From Sipunculus nudus (lineage: Eukaryota; Annelida; Sipuncula; Golfingiida; Sipunculidae): a stretch of 64,000 bases of DNA. How positions within the stretch are numbered: position 1 is the first letter of the stretch; each line of letters begins with the position of its first letter. The DNA lies in contig CM049315.1 in the NCBI GenBank assembly GCA_026874595.1, positions 77,224,401-77,288,400 on the forward strand. The letters run 5' to 3'. Below are positions 48,250-60,339 of the stretch, piece by piece. The translations under genes and the position numbers were made by a program. The notes under the pieces are model-generated. The model worked only from the letters and a program-made list of their open reading frames with translations, had not been told where the DNA came from and ran no database searches.

Positions 48250-48370
48250 GTTAGATGTGGGCCCTATATACTGGCGTCTTGGGGTAGAGCATGGGCTCAA
48301 AGCCGGTAGATTGGTAGTTCGAATCTCAACGAGGAGGTTTCCGGTCAACCCCCGACTAGAGTGAATGAGA
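48250..48370 (+). mobile_element. tRNA-derived SINE (AGAGCATGGGCT family)
   Basis: GGGTAGAGCATGGGCTCAAA, then TAGTTCGAATCTC (B box). Shares head sequence with the minus-strand element at 3220-3500. Confidence 0.5.
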
Positions 48371-48379
48371 AAATTTCAC

Positions 48380-49915
48380 TATCACTAATCATTATTTCAG
48401 ATATATAACAAGATATGTCTTTCTTTTTGTAAATACCAAGTGGAATAGTATTGTTATAGGAAAGGTCTCTTGCCCAGACTGAACTTCAATTTTACCTTTC
48501 TGTGCATGGCGAACCTCCAATTTTAACTCCACCCTTAGAAATTTAAATCATAAAAAAGGCTTACTTGCTTGAAATCCTTTGCCAGACAGTATGAATTTGT
48601 AACCATGTATTGTTGTCATGAATGTAGAATGTTTTGCGAATGTTGCAATAAATATGACGGTTGTCATCAGAAAGAAGTTTGTTGTTGGGTATTGGTCGTG
48701 ACATTTGACTTACAAAATGGTTTATATTAAGCCCAATTCAGTTTCTGTCTGCATCCCCCAACATATCAAGCTTTCTCTGCCAACCTCAGGTGAGCTGCGG
48801 GTCTGGCAGGATAATGAAAAACAAATTAGAAAGTAAACGTGAATAAGTTTCGATGTCCTGTAACGGAGTCGGTTAAGATGCCAGTTCGTGATGGGCCGTG
48901 CATATATAATATATAGTAACCAACAAGGCCCGGTTATAAATAGGCATAAAATGATAAGCTAAAGGTTTCATGGATATTCCTCTCTTACATACGACCTTCG
49001 ATTTGCTTTGTCTCATATTTAAGCGAGCAAAAAGGGACTGGTGCAGGGTTGGTGAATATGGGTATCGATGGTTCGTTGTACCTATCACATATAACATATT
49101 TTGTTCAATTGTCGTGGGAAAATAAGCCAAGGCTGTCGAAACCAAACCCTATAGGACAGTCGTAAGATATAATTATATAGTCATCGGATTAATCACCGAT
49201 TGTTACAGAACTGTCCTACGATTATTCAAAGAAATGTCATAGGACTTATCGTTGGACAACCGTGGGACGTGCTAAATCCCGGACAATTCTGAGTGTCTCT
49301 GATCAAGTTACGCCCGGGGACGTGACAAGATACCATAAGAAAGACCTGAAATCGTAGGAAGTCACGTGGTCGTTGAAATTCGCATGACAAGCCAGAGGTC
49401 GCTTCTTGTCAATGACATTTCAAAGAAGACAAACGCTCTTAAAGGAGGACTCACAGTGTTATTTCATACAAACAAATATGGACAATGGCGTTTTTTCATC
49501 TGATGATACGATATTATTTCAAACGCAGGTACGTTCTTATTTCTATAGAGACGTGATCTTATATAAAGAGATCGAGAACGGCTGTCATTTTAAAGAGAGT
49601 TACGATATTATAATTATTCTCCACCATTTGTAATAGTTGGACAGACGATGTCATTTCATGTAGAACACGATGTTGTTTTATATAGGAACAACGTTATTTT
49701 TACTTTATTATTTCGTATATTTGAACAGGATTTTTTTTCCAAATACAGAAATGAAAACACACGATGTAATCATATAAGGAACTTTTGAAGTGTGCATGCC
49801 GGTATATGCTACAGACACAAGATGAAATCAGGTGTGTCTAAATGAAGCGTACTCGGTGGCCCTTTTTATATAAAATTGTTCCTTTTGGCGCACTCAGGGT
49901 TAATTTTCATAATAA
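48380..49915. other. Unique sequence with a weak inverted repeat
   Basis: AGGACAGTCGTAAGAT at 49153 and ACTGTCCTACGATTA at 49210 form a loose inverted pair about 55 bp apart, with further GGAC/TAGGAC motifs to 49270. May be a small fold-back element. Nothing else recognised. Confidence 0.35.

Positions 49916-49917
<2 letters not shown>

Positions 49918-49978
<61 letters not shown>
49918..49978. repeat. (TA)n microsatellite
   Basis: About 61 bp of TA. Confidence 0.95.
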
Positions 49979-49980
<2 letters not shown>

Positions 49981-50549
49981 TGAAATCGAGACGGACCGGA
50001 TCGGTTTCCAGAGTATCCCGGCAGATTAATTGTTTTGTGCTGGTATTTCAGCTGTAGTGCTGGTGGTTTTTGAGCTGGCTGATAAAGCTCCTAGGGGTAT
50101 CAGTGCCAACCAATATTTCTCTGGTTTCGTAAGGTGATTCCCGGATCTCCCTTTGGTATACTCTCATTATGAGGAAGGCCATTTTTTACCAGCGATCTGG
50201 TTTACTTCTCTCCTTCGCTTGCGATGGGGCAAATATACCTCGGCTCGCTATTGATACCAGCTCCGGCAGGGGGCGGGCTGCGAGCAGCTGATGGTAAAAT
50301 GGCTCGGCGTAGGTTGCATTAGAAGGGGTAATGTGTGAGTGTTAAAGGGATGAGTTGGTTAGTGTTGCATATCTTGGAACCCCATGTTGGGTTGACAGGC
50401 CAGGTAAAATGCTACGTTTTTCTGAATGATGAACTAAATTGTCAAGGACACATTTTTGACAGGGTGCGTAAAGCAATGACCTAGTTGTCAAATTTTCTAC
50501 AAAAAAAGAACAATTTATGATTTTTTGACGATATTAAGACCTTAATACA

Positions 50550-50704
50550 TAGTGGATTAAAGGAGGGGGTCTTGGGAGTTTACACCCACCCCCTTTTCAG
50601 CCTTTTGAGGCCTAGGGCGCCCCCCCCCCCCCCGACCTTTTTAAGGGTATTTCATGTATCTTCCTGGCTTAGACCTCTTTACTAAAATCCTGGATCCGCC
50701 CCTG
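50550..50704. mobile_element. hAT-like MITE, truncated copy
   Basis: Left end TAGTGGATTAAAGGAGGGGG and right end TGGATCCGCCCCTG match the 14217 family. Includes a poly-C run (about 50621-50635). Flanks TTAATACA and TAATAACA are similar but not a clear 8-bp duplication. Confidence 0.55.
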
Positions 50705-51029
50705 TAATAACATTTATTTTAATGTTCAGTACGTTGTACAGGTTTCATGAACCTGCATGGTCAGAAACAGGAAGAACTGCATCATGCAAAAAAAGAAAAG
50801 AATTAAGAAACACATTTCTCTGCAATGATTCCAATCAAAATTTGGGGTGTTTTACACAAAAGAATATGTGTCACGGTTCACCAATACATGGCAAGGTAAT
50901 ATAAACATGAAATTTGTTTTTTTTTTACACAGAGACGCATATGGTGTATCTTAGAGTTGGATATTTCCCTTGAAAACTGGTATATTTTTATAAGATTGTC
51001 AATAATTTGATACTCATGTAAGTTTTATA

Positions 51030-51165
51030 GTCGATCGATTGTTGATTGACTGATTGATTGATTGGTTAGCTTGACTGATTGATTCGTTAATTGATTGGTT
51101 GATTGATAGATAAATTGGTTGGGGGTTTGGTTGGGTGGTTGGTTTGGTTGTGGTTGGTTTTATGT
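51030..51165. repeat. (GATT)n tract grading into GGTTGG-rich sequence
   Basis: TTGATTGA units to about 51115, then GGTTGGGGGTTTGGTTGGG and further GGTTGG blocks. The G-rich part could form a two-tetrad quadruplex on the plus strand. Confidence 0.8.
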
Positions 51166-51910
51166 CTGATTGCCATCAGCGTTTTCTTTTTTTTTTCATC
51201 GATACGAAACAGATTTTGCTTTACATAATAACATTATGCTAGCACTCACAGTTTAATGACCAGGGCTGTTTTTACGTTTCAGTGGTATATAACCTGTCTC
51301 TTCGCCTGCCCACAATGATGTTAGGGGGCTGTGTTCGGGCAAGCGTACAATAACTAACCCGACAGTAATGAGAGACAGGGACTCGTGGCCTCACTGAGTC
51401 GAGCTGATTTTGCTAGATGATTCCGTTTTTGCTTGTCATTTCTTGCATATCAAGCGATTGATTTTATGACTGCATGCCGTTGAATTTATTATTTTTTCAA
51501 TCTTTTTTATAAAGCTGGCTCAACCTTTTTTTCTTCGGATGAGATGCATCTTCCTTTCCTATCCGCGGTTTCGTGCGATGTTGCAGTCACAAGTATGCCA
51601 TTGCCAATACAATCGGTAAACCCTGTCCGTTCTGTCGCCATTATAATGCAATAGATAGTTCATTTTGATTTTTTTCATATTTTTCAATTTCTTACACAGC
51701 AGACTACAACTAAAAACTGACGTTCGAAACCCATACTTCAGCTATACGATGGGTTACTGTTTGGTTATCCGTTGTACAAAACTAAAACCACATGTACTAT
51801 CGAAAGGTATGGCTTCCTTTTCATTCATTTAAAAATCTAGTGTGTTCTGTGAACTGGTATACATTTTATTGATGGCAAGGGGATTCAGGTGTCTCCTTTA
51901 TCTCTCTTTA
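51166..51910. other. Unique sequence, nothing recognised
   Basis: No supported feature. Confidence 0.5.
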
Positions 51911-51911
51911 T

Positions 51912-52251
51912 AATTGCCGAGAGGGTATGCGTTCTTGTGTGTGATTGTGTGTGTGTTTTTGTGTTTGTTCAAAACCTAGCTCACGCAGTCATGAGTAGAA
52001 TCTCATGACAGTTTCAGGCCAATTCGGGAATGGCCAAATGCAGAAACGATTAGTTTTTGGTGTGGATCCGAAATTATGGTCCGGGTTCAGGACGGTCAAC
52101 ATTAATATTCACAAATGTCAAGTCATTTATGCACGAATGAACCAGGGAATTCGGGCCAAATTAGTGAATACAAACACGGGCTGGTGCGCATCCAACAATC
52201 GGGACCACCGCATGGCGGAGGCTTGCATTTCTGAGAATGCAGATTTTTAGT
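51912..52251 (+). mobile_element. Helitron-like element, copy G (near full length)
   Basis: Carries all blocks: GCCGAGAGGGTATGCGTTC, GT-rich stretch, CTCACGCAGTCATGAGTAGA, TTTTGGTGTGGATCCG, ATTAATATTCACAAATGT, TTATGCACGAATGAACC, ATGGCGGAGGCTTGCATTTC, TGAGAATGCAGATTTTTAG. About 340 bp. The plus-strand frame 52005-52250 is a by-product. Confidence 0.75.
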
Positions 52252-53400
52252 CACTTTCTCTTTGGCTTGTAGTTTGTATCCATGTAATATGTTGTTTGTT
52301 CTTTACCGAAGATCCAATGCAAAGTCAGGATTTATGAGACACTGTTTGAATTATTTTGTCAGAAGCAACAAAAACAGTCAGATGTTTTTCTGCTCGTTGA
52401 ATTAGGTTTTATGAATTCCCACCAAGATTACGTGTGAAAAAGTAACACTTCATTCCGTATTCGACATATAAACTTCGTAAGATTGACAAGTCAGTCAACC
52501 ATTATATCTTCCACACTGATACTTTCTCCATTATCTTGAAAACAGAAATAAAGAAACGGCAGAAAAACTGCACAAAACCATGGAAACAATAAAGACTCGG
52601 GCAGCAACTAGCTGCTACGCGCCAGAAAAAAATATCAATCTGACATGTGAAATCACTGCGTCTGCATGGAAAACATATGTCCCACATGTACTTAGATTAT
52701 TCTGTTTTTGTGGTGATATTTTTTCACCTTTCCACCATAGGACTATAGGAAACCCTGTCAGGCTTCGACAAAACATGAACGGCATTTCAGTGTTCATCGA
52801 CACCAGATTTGATTAGTCAAGAACTGAGAGACTTAATTATTCAGACTTATTGATATTCCGAGAGATTTCAAATTTATAAATGGGAATATCATTATTCAAG
52901 CGTAAAGATATGGAGAGAATATTTGACGTTTTATTAGTGATATAACTATTAGAAGTTCCAAGTGGACCTGTAAAAACGCATTACAGAGAGACCTGTATAC
53001 ATCTTCACGGCGTGCATTAAAATCAATATATGAATAAAACAGAGTATAGCACTGAGTTCAGTAGATGAATTGATTAACTGGTTCTGCTGCCTCTAGACAC
53101 TTTTCTTATTCTTATCGATTCATCTATGAAATATTTTTGGTTTATCGCTCCCAGGATCTCTGGACGTGCGAGAATTGTCCACTACAAGACCTGAGTTATA
53201 TAACCGCGTCGTGTTAACGCTACCCAGCATTCAAGCCCGAGATCATATATAAAACGAAATGTATATACGCCCACTTAGACTATGTACACTTAATTTTGTT
53301 GATGCACAATGCGATCTATATACAGGCCGATACCTTTACACCTGTCACCTGTACACAGGTATACAACCGCCAATGATTCCTTTTCTCCCTGTTTCCCTTT
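52252..53400. other. Unique sequence, nothing recognised
   Basis: Overlapping frames of 60-80 codons at 52500-52816 on both strands; none recognised. Confidence 0.45.
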
Positions 53401-53490
53401 CTCTGTCTCAATAGTCGGACCGACAGTCTCTCTCTGCCTCTCTCTAGCTGTCTCACTATGTCTCTGTATCTCTACCTGTCTGTCTCTCTG

Positions 53491-53526
<36 letters not shown>

Positions 53527-53530
53527 CCCC
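53400..53530. repeat. (CTGT/CT)n pyrimidine-rich microsatellite
   Basis: TCTCTGTCTGTCTCTC variants ending in a C-run; frames on both strands are repeat translations. Confidence 0.9.
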
Positions 53531-53766
53531 GACCCGGGTGTAGTCTTCGATCTTATCAATCCAAAGCGTTGAGTTTTCTTTGTGATATGTATAAAGCAAT
53601 GCCTGATCATGCAGTCACGTTTCATTAAGGCTGTAAAACTTCAAAGGACCAATTTATTTATTTAAATTTACCCTTGAAGTCAAATCATTGTACAGTTTCA
53701 TAAAGCGAGTCAAGATTGCATTTATAAATCAATTTAGATAATGAGCATTTGAATATCCGAGATTAA

Positions 53767-53850
53767 ACTAGAAATCTGCATTCTAAGGAATGCAAGCCTC
53801 CGCCATTTGGGGGGGGGGGGCTCCCTATTGCGGGATGCTTTGAAGCGCGT
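53767..53850 (-). mobile_element. Helitron-like element, copy H (3' end only)
   Basis: Contains the 3' terminus on the minus strand: GGCGGAGGCTTGCATTCC, TTAGAATGCAGATTTCTAGT. This is the cleanest hairpin plus CTAG|T in the family. A G-run follows the internal edge. Confidence 0.7.
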
Positions 53851-53998
53851 TGATATGAGGGATGCAAAGGTTTCCTCCCCATGCTGAAGCAGTCGTTTGG
53901 AACACTTAGTTGTGCATTTCTGAAACATATTTATTTAACCAGGATCACAAAAATAGCCTGTAGGCGAATGCAAATGCTTTACTGGGAAACACACACAC

Positions 53999-54002
<4 letters not shown>

Positions 54003-54042
<40 letters not shown>
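54003..54042. repeat. (TA)n microsatellite
   Basis: Abuts the 3' end of Helitron-like copy I. Confidence 0.95.
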
Positions 54043-54047
<5 letters not shown>

Positions 54048-54330
54048 ACCTGCATTCTAAGGAATGCAAGCCTCCGCCAGATGGGGTCTCTATACTGGAA
54101 TATTCCCAAACGTGTTTGCATTCAGTTTTTTTCGGTCCATATTCCCAGGTTTATTGTGCATAAGAAACTGAATATTTGTGAATATTACTTGATGACGTAC
54201 CTATATCCGGATTATTTACCGAATCCACACTAACATTTTATGAGATACGGTTCATGATTTTGCGAGTAATGTTGTGACAAACACACACGAACTGGGATGA
54301 ACGCATATCCTAATGGCGGAGGCTATATAA
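54043..54330 (-). mobile_element. Helitron-like element, copy I (near full length)
   Basis: Minus strand: GCCTCCGCCATTAGGATATG, CGTTCATCCCAGTTCGTGTG, CATGAACCGTATCTCATAAA, AGTAATATTCACAAATATTC, GAATGCAAACACG, CTGGCGGAGGCTTGCATTCC, TTAGAATGCAGG. The matching CCTCCGCC and GGCGGAGG near opposite ends are seen most clearly here. Confidence 0.75.
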
Positions 54331-55260
54331 AGCTGACATTATCTGCAAAACCAGAAAGGTGAGCGGATATACGACCCGCGAACATAAAGGGACGAATGAA
54401 TCGCCGATGATGGCATTTCAATGCAGAGGAAGAGAATTGTAAAATGTTAAAAAGCCGCAATACTTAGTGTTTACCCGCCAGGGACGTAAGCACTCTTCGG
54501 TCGCCATATTAGGAACATCCATGAAGAAACTCGTGGGTTGAGTGGAATTAATGTCCTCTCAGCAGTGACACCGGTTATAACATCTTACCTAACGTCATCC
54601 CAGCGACCTCATCAAATAAGCACATCGAGCGACAGTGTATCACATATAATATTGTACCGACTATGACTATAGAATATTGGCGTCGGGTGCTACAGATACC
54701 GCATGGGCTCATGTGCAGTACAGGTTATAGCTTTGTTTCCGGGCAGTCGGGCTAGTTTACATTCGCTTGTGGTTAAACAGGTCACTGGTACAGGCGTTGG
54801 AAGAATTACAGCTTTAGCAAAGCCACTGGGACAGAATAATGTATGCCATCATTATACTCATACCCTCGGGACTATAAAGAAACCATCCAGGCATTTTGAA
54901 GGTAGGCAATGCAATTGCTACGTGTAATTCAATTTAAACATCCCGTAACGTTAAGACTGTACTGCGAGGAACCTTTTGACGGCATCAGCTGGCTATATGG
55001 AGCTGCAACGTTATATCTTAACAATTCTGTTGTTTCTTTGATCTATAATATCTGAAATATACATGTAGCGGCAAGAACTGAATATTTATCAAAATAAATT
55101 ACTCCTTTCATCGGCGAGCCATCCTCAAGCTTTGCGTCGCACTGTCTGTGATAGTGCAACAACAGTGTTATATATATTTTCTTACAGCAGGGCGCAAGAC
55201 AGCGCCATTAATGTCGGTAAACGGGCCCATGTTAATCGCACATTTTCCTTAAATTTACCT
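54331..55260. other. Unique sequence, nothing recognised
   Basis: A plus-strand frame of 74 codons at 54703-54927 is not recognised. Confidence 0.45.
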
Positions 55261-55262
55261 AA

Positions 55263-56583
55263 CGTACCGAGGCTTTCTGAAGATCTCGGACCTTTTACAT
55301 TTCGGCCCACACGAAGTCGGACCACTTAGTACAATCTCGGACCACCCCGTCGACGATCTCGGACCACATTCCGTATACCATCTCGGACCACTGTATCGGA
55401 CCCGTTCAGACCTCGATCAGACTAATGATGTCGTTATCAAATGTGTATGTTCCGTTTTCAAACGATGATAAAGCTAATTATAAAACATTATTACTCCACG
55501 CATAACTGTTGCCTCTCTCTGTATCATTCTGTCCACCATTAATCATTCGCTATACATATCGTCTTAATACTAATTTATAACTAATTCTTAAGCTTTTGCA
55601 TTTGATCGTGTAATAAAGTACACGAGTATGTGTGATGAAGAATGAAAGAAAGATAGAATTAATGTAAGATTAAATGAATGAAAGAATGAATGAAAGATTG
55701 AATGAGAGAAAGACTGAATGAATGAATGAAAGAAAGAATGAACGAAAAAAAGATTTAATGAGAGAAAGATTGATTGAATGAATGAATGAATGAAAGAATA
55801 GATGACAGACAGACAAAATAAATGAAAGATTGAATGACGGAGGGAAAGAATGAATGAAAGAAATATTAATGAAAAAATAATGAAAGAAAGATTGAAGGAA
55901 TGAAGAAAGGAAAGAATGAATGATAGACAGATTGAATGAAAGAAAGATTGAATGATAGACAAAATGAATGAAAGTTTGAATGAGACTAAATGAATGAATG
56001 AATGAATGAATGAATGAATGAATGAATGAATGAATGAATGAATGAATGAATGAATGAAAAAAAGATTTAATGAACGAAGGATTTAATGAATTAATGAAAG
56101 AAATATTGAATGATAGACAGATAAAATAAATAAAAAATTGAATGAAGGAAGGAAAGAATGAATGCAAGTAAGAAAGGATGAATGATAGACAGTTTGAATG
56201 AAAGAAAAATTGAATGATAGACTGACAAAATGAATGAAAGATTGAATGAGAGAAAATTTAATTCTCCTTTTTATATTGTATATATACGAAATTCTAATAA
56301 ACTTTTTCAGCTCTTTGAGTTTTCTTTGCAGACCAAATAATAGTCTGTATTATAAACATAACATCGGTTATTTCCTAACAGTTTAGGCGGCCAGGACATG
56401 TATATTACTTTGGTCCGAGATCGTAGTTGCCCGATCGCAAAGTGGTCCGAGATCGTAGTGGCCAGATACAAAGTGGTCCGAGATCGTCGGCCCAGTGGTC
56501 CCAGATCTTAATGGTCCGATCTGAAGTGGTCCGACTTCGTGTAGGCCGAGATGTAAAGGTCAGAGATCTCCAGGTACCGTACC
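55263..56583. mobile_element. Fold-back transposon with subrepeated long inverted repeats
   Basis: Left arm 55263-55402 and right arm 56411-56583 are inverted copies. The best-matched block is GATCTCGGACC, TTTACAT, TCGGCC, CACGAAGTCGGACCACTT on the left against its complement on the right (56526-56570). Each arm is built from short subrepeats of GGTCCGAGATCGTAGTGG, about 31 bp apart. The centre is mostly a (TGAA)n array with no coding capacity. Such architecture is known for Foldback-type elements; the class is inference. Confidence 0.65.
55638..56262. repeat. (TGAA)n array with GAAAGAA variants
   Basis: About 620 bp of GAATGAAT/GAAAGAT units, with the purest run at 55985-56058. The minus-strand frames of 124 and 165 codons (Ser/Phe/His/Ile-rich) are repeat translations. 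Confidence 0.95.
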
Positions 56584-56589
56584 GAGACG

Positions 56590-57210
56590 TCGGGTCCCAT
56601 TCAAATATATTTCAAAGTCACACCCGGGAAATTTCCATAAAGCCATTGGTATATTAGTACTTTGAGCGTGCTGTAACTATAGGTAAATCGGACCATACTG
56701 GTAACAGGGAGTATAATGCGTCCCTCTGAAGCTCACATATTATATGTCGTTTAACGGATGCGTTCGGTTATGATTGTTCCTCTAATCCAGAATTCCATTG
56801 CACAGTGTATTGTTGTTTGTTTTAATGGTCCTTGTGATGTACAGAAATTATAAGGGCTTTTTAGTAAAGGGAAAGTCTGTAATTACACTAACAGCATGGA
56901 GTCTCCGATCCACGGCGACATTACCAACTATATAGGGTTGACCGAGTTCTGTTTGAGTCCTAACGGGTCTCCTTAACGTGTTTAAAAACTAAACATCGCT
57001 GTCTGTCCACATGACATATTCTCATTTTGCTTATAATGGTCGTGCGTCTGATTAATTAGTGAATACATGAAAAGGCATTCACGGATGATAAACTCGGAGC
57101 TTTTTTGTCATTTAAATCAACGTAATTTTTCTCCATAGTTAATTGCCCTTTCTGCCATTCGCAGTCCCTTTTGTGTTTAATTAGTATATTTTAAACTTTA
57201 TTTGCTTTAC
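56590..57210. other. Unique sequence, nothing recognised
   Basis: No supported feature. Confidence 0.5.
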
Positions 57211-57212
57211 AA

Positions 57213-57423
57213 TGATTGTACAACAAGATATAATTACTAATACCAGGAACTCTTCATGGCTCGGATGTTGGAGTTTGGTAGTCTTTAGCTGTAGAGAAAA
57301 CCAGAGGACCTGGTAAAAACCACCGACCCTGGCGGATAACTACAATCCATTATTTTGGCCACGACGGGGATTGGACCCTGGTTTGCCAGCGGAGAGAGCC
57401 GACCGTTTCACTCTTCAGGTCCC
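57213..57423 (-). mobile_element. tRNA-derived SINE, family S, copy 4
   Basis: Minus strand: GGCTCTCTCCGCTGGC with a decayed B box (GGGTCCAATCCCC), body ending in CAACATCCGAGCC, tail TTGTACAATCATTG. Confidence 0.65.
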
Positions 57424-57770
57424 TATATACATGTATACAAGAATGTGCATTCTCAGATAATTTAATTGACATCGTTTTATAACATATTCAACACGAGATA
57501 AAAAAGTGATGATTGATCACGACATAACAAAAGGTGTGCAGTCAAATATATATAACAAGTACATAACCATCCGTTTGACTAACACACATTACTGTGGATG
57601 CAGGGATTGACAAATGACAGAAAGATTGGAATTTACAAAATTAATGGGCGGGATAATTGTACATGCATTTATACAGTTATTACATCTTGTGCCATATATA
57701 TTATTCAGCAGGCTTTTATTTGCGGCATTTCGGTGTGTGCATTTTGAAACTGCAATACTGATCGTTGTTA

Positions 57771-58197
57771 TATACTGTAGTTGCCTTTTTTTTTGTCGCG
57801 CGAGTTTTGATTTTGCGATATTCGCAAAAGGGAAATAATCGCGGATATTTAACCCTCGGGAATAAGAAGCCTCATACACTTAATTATAGATGAACAAGAG
57901 GAGACGATGCATCTGGATAAGTTATCACGCCTCTGAAACCTGGTTTGTCAATCAGCAACCTAATCTGTGCATTGTATTGGAACCAGTCCATGCAAAGCGC
58001 TTTTTCTTTATTATAATATAGCCACGGTAACGAAATAAATGAGATTGTGTGCGATTATTTTCATATTATATTGAATACTGGTGTACTTAGATTTTACTTT
58101 TTCTGGTGCGATCGCGAAATTGAAACCCTCGCAAAAAGTTCCAAATGAAGAAATTGCGAAATTTCAGCCTCGCGAATATGAAACAAACCACAGTATA
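57771..58197. mobile_element. Mariner-like MITE (TA-flanked)
   Basis: TATACTGTAGTT at the left and AACCACAGTATA at the right form terminal inverted repeats. The inner parts are also loosely inverted (TCGCGCGAG...TTCGCAAAA versus TTTTTGCGAGG in complement). The ends sit on TA dinucleotides, as in Tc1/mariner insertions. About 427 bp, non-coding. Confidence 0.55.
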
Positions 58198-58213
58198 TAT
58201 ATTATATATTAAG

Positions 58214-58941
58214 TGTTACAGGTGCTCTTTTTATTCTGTGACACGGGCGTAGCTCATGTTGTGGCGTCCTCACCGGGCCGCTTGTTACATTCTCAGTTAA
58301 ATCCGTGCTGATTGAACTCTCGTTGTAATGCTAGCTTGGGGCTTTCTCGCCTGGCCGAGGTCACGTGTGGACCCTGGTCTGTGGAGACAGCGATGTTTTT
58401 CTATATGATTCCTGTAACGCGTGTTTGCTGTGTGTTGTGTAACATCCTTTAGACTGTTCGATAGGTGGAAAATTCTCGGCTTGGGGTGAGAAGTTATAAA
58501 TAGTGTTTTAAACCGGGAGAGAGGAGAGAAGATTCCAGCGGACACAAACGTGTTTATGTCGGTTTGTTTGACCTGTCCGATTATCCAGTAATTTCAGGGA
58601 TTCTGCTATTACTAACTCTATACAATTTAGTGCTGCCTGTCTCAAGTTTACTTTCTGGATTTTTACAAGAGCTTTACATTGGACTATCATTCTCCGAGAG
58701 TATACATTTAAAGAACGTATCTTTGTGACGGTGGTGGTACCCAGGTACTGTGCACATTGTTTATTTTACTGTGTGATTGTATTGATTTGTTGTTATACCG
58801 CTGTTATACTGTTTAATTGTATTGATTTAGTGTATTGTGGTGTTAGGGTTGTATTAGGAATAAATTATAGTTATTTGTTTACAAAAAAACACTGACTTCT
58901 TTATTCATTCCCCTAGACATTTCACGCTGCCTAGTGTTACA
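58214..58941 (+). mobile_element. Possible solo LTR
   Basis: Begins TGTTACAGG and ends CCTAGTGTTACA, giving TG...CA ends with AGTGTTACAG at both edges. Contains a polyadenylation-type AATAAA near 58860 followed by a T-rich stretch. No target duplication and no second LTR found, so this is tentative. Minus-strand frames of 60 and 82 codons (58297-58690) are not recognised. Confidence 0.25.
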
Positions 58942-58949
58942 GAATCTGA

Positions 58950-59505
58950 TTTTTTTTTATCTCCATTACAAAATTTGTGTTCATCACGCATACGTGATCT
59001 GTTTATATTAGGTTCCGTAACATAAGTTAGTCATTTTGAGGCATACTTAAAGGCCTTATCCTACTAAAGTTTCGTGATTTGAGAGAGTTACTCTCAGCTT
59101 TGTCCATACATGTCTCATCCACACCAAACTCTCTGCATGTGAACAGATTCTTGCTTTGACGCATTCGAACCCTGCATTTATTTCTCCATTTTCTCGAAAC
59201 CGCTGATGGCGGATGCCATGTTACGTCGCTCTAACCACCGGATATGAAAGGTTTCATGTTGAAATTATTGGTGTTTCCCTTCCCTCAACAAACTGTTGTT
59301 GAAACCTGTTCAACAGCGTTTGTTTAAAGGTTTATAATCATTGTCAATAATTTGAGTATTATTTCATTAGTTCTTAATAAAAACCATCCAAGAACACGGA
59401 CTTATTATATCTATAACTCAACCGTTTCATACATTGATATATTGTTTTGTGTGAGGGTAAACACAGTTCGCGAGTGTCTGTTTACCGTAAATAGCATGAC
59501 TACAT
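58950..59505. other. Unique sequence, nothing recognised
   Basis: No supported feature. Confidence 0.5.
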
Positions 59506-59509
59506 GACC

Positions 59510-59835
59510 AGGTCCTGATCTTGCGCATGCGCGAAATCTCCCAAACAGGGAGAAGTAGCATGAAAGAAAAAAAAAAAAACACAGAAAAATAACACCTGTT
59601 GGAAGCTTGAAAATTCTTGATTTGTGACGCTGGGCGGTAGGACCACTAATCGCGCCTGGTTTAAGTTTTTTTTTCAAATTGTATACAAGAGAAAACAAAC
59701 GATTTTAAAATGAAATATTAGAAGACGCCATAATATTCAAAGATAAAACACTATATTTGGTTTATTTTTCACATAACTGGTATGTGAATAGATGCCTTTG
59801 AACCGCATGATAACATATTTGTTAGTGCTTTTTTG
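59510..59835 (+). repeat. Dispersed repeat R2, copy 2
   Basis: Colinear with 30820-31120 (see that entry). The A-run at about 59565 and T-run at about 59668 are additions relative to copy 1. Confidence 0.55.
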
Positions 59836-60330
59836 TATTACTAAAATTAGTATGTAATAAGGTAAACGAATTTAGTGTCAGTGTAGAGTTAGTATTGCCC
59901 AGGAACACGCACATTTCGGTAATGTTTGGTACGGAATGCGATACGTTATAACGTCAATAATTTTGATACTTTGTGGTCGAATTCTTTCATGTCGCCTTTT
60001 CTATATGATTCAAAGGGTACGGGACTTGAGTTATCCCATGCATGGAACATATTTAAATACACCGTGTTTGTTTTGTTGTATCACTTCAAGTGGCAGACAA
60101 CTCAACAACACACACACAACCCCAGATTACACTTACATGAGCTTTTGCTTAAACAGCATTTCCGTTGTGGCGTTGGAAGTAAAGCGAGCGTTAAATGTTG
60201 TATAAACTTTACCTATAGTAGATTGACCCTGAATGCAGAGAAAACATCCTTCGTACTCACAGCTAACTACAATTAAAGTCCTCTTGTTATTGTACCATTA
60301 GAGTTCCCTGGTGAATAGAACTGTCCTTCA
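59836..60330. other. Unique sequence, nothing recognised
   Basis: Two overlapping plus-strand frames (59926-60276, 59936-60205) without recognisable content. Confidence 0.4.
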
Positions 60331-60339
60331 TTTGTGGAA

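Noticed and set aside
55588-56167. Minus-strand frames of 124 and 165 codons rich in Ser, Phe, His and Ile
   Set aside because: Translation of the (TGAA)n array; no coding signature.
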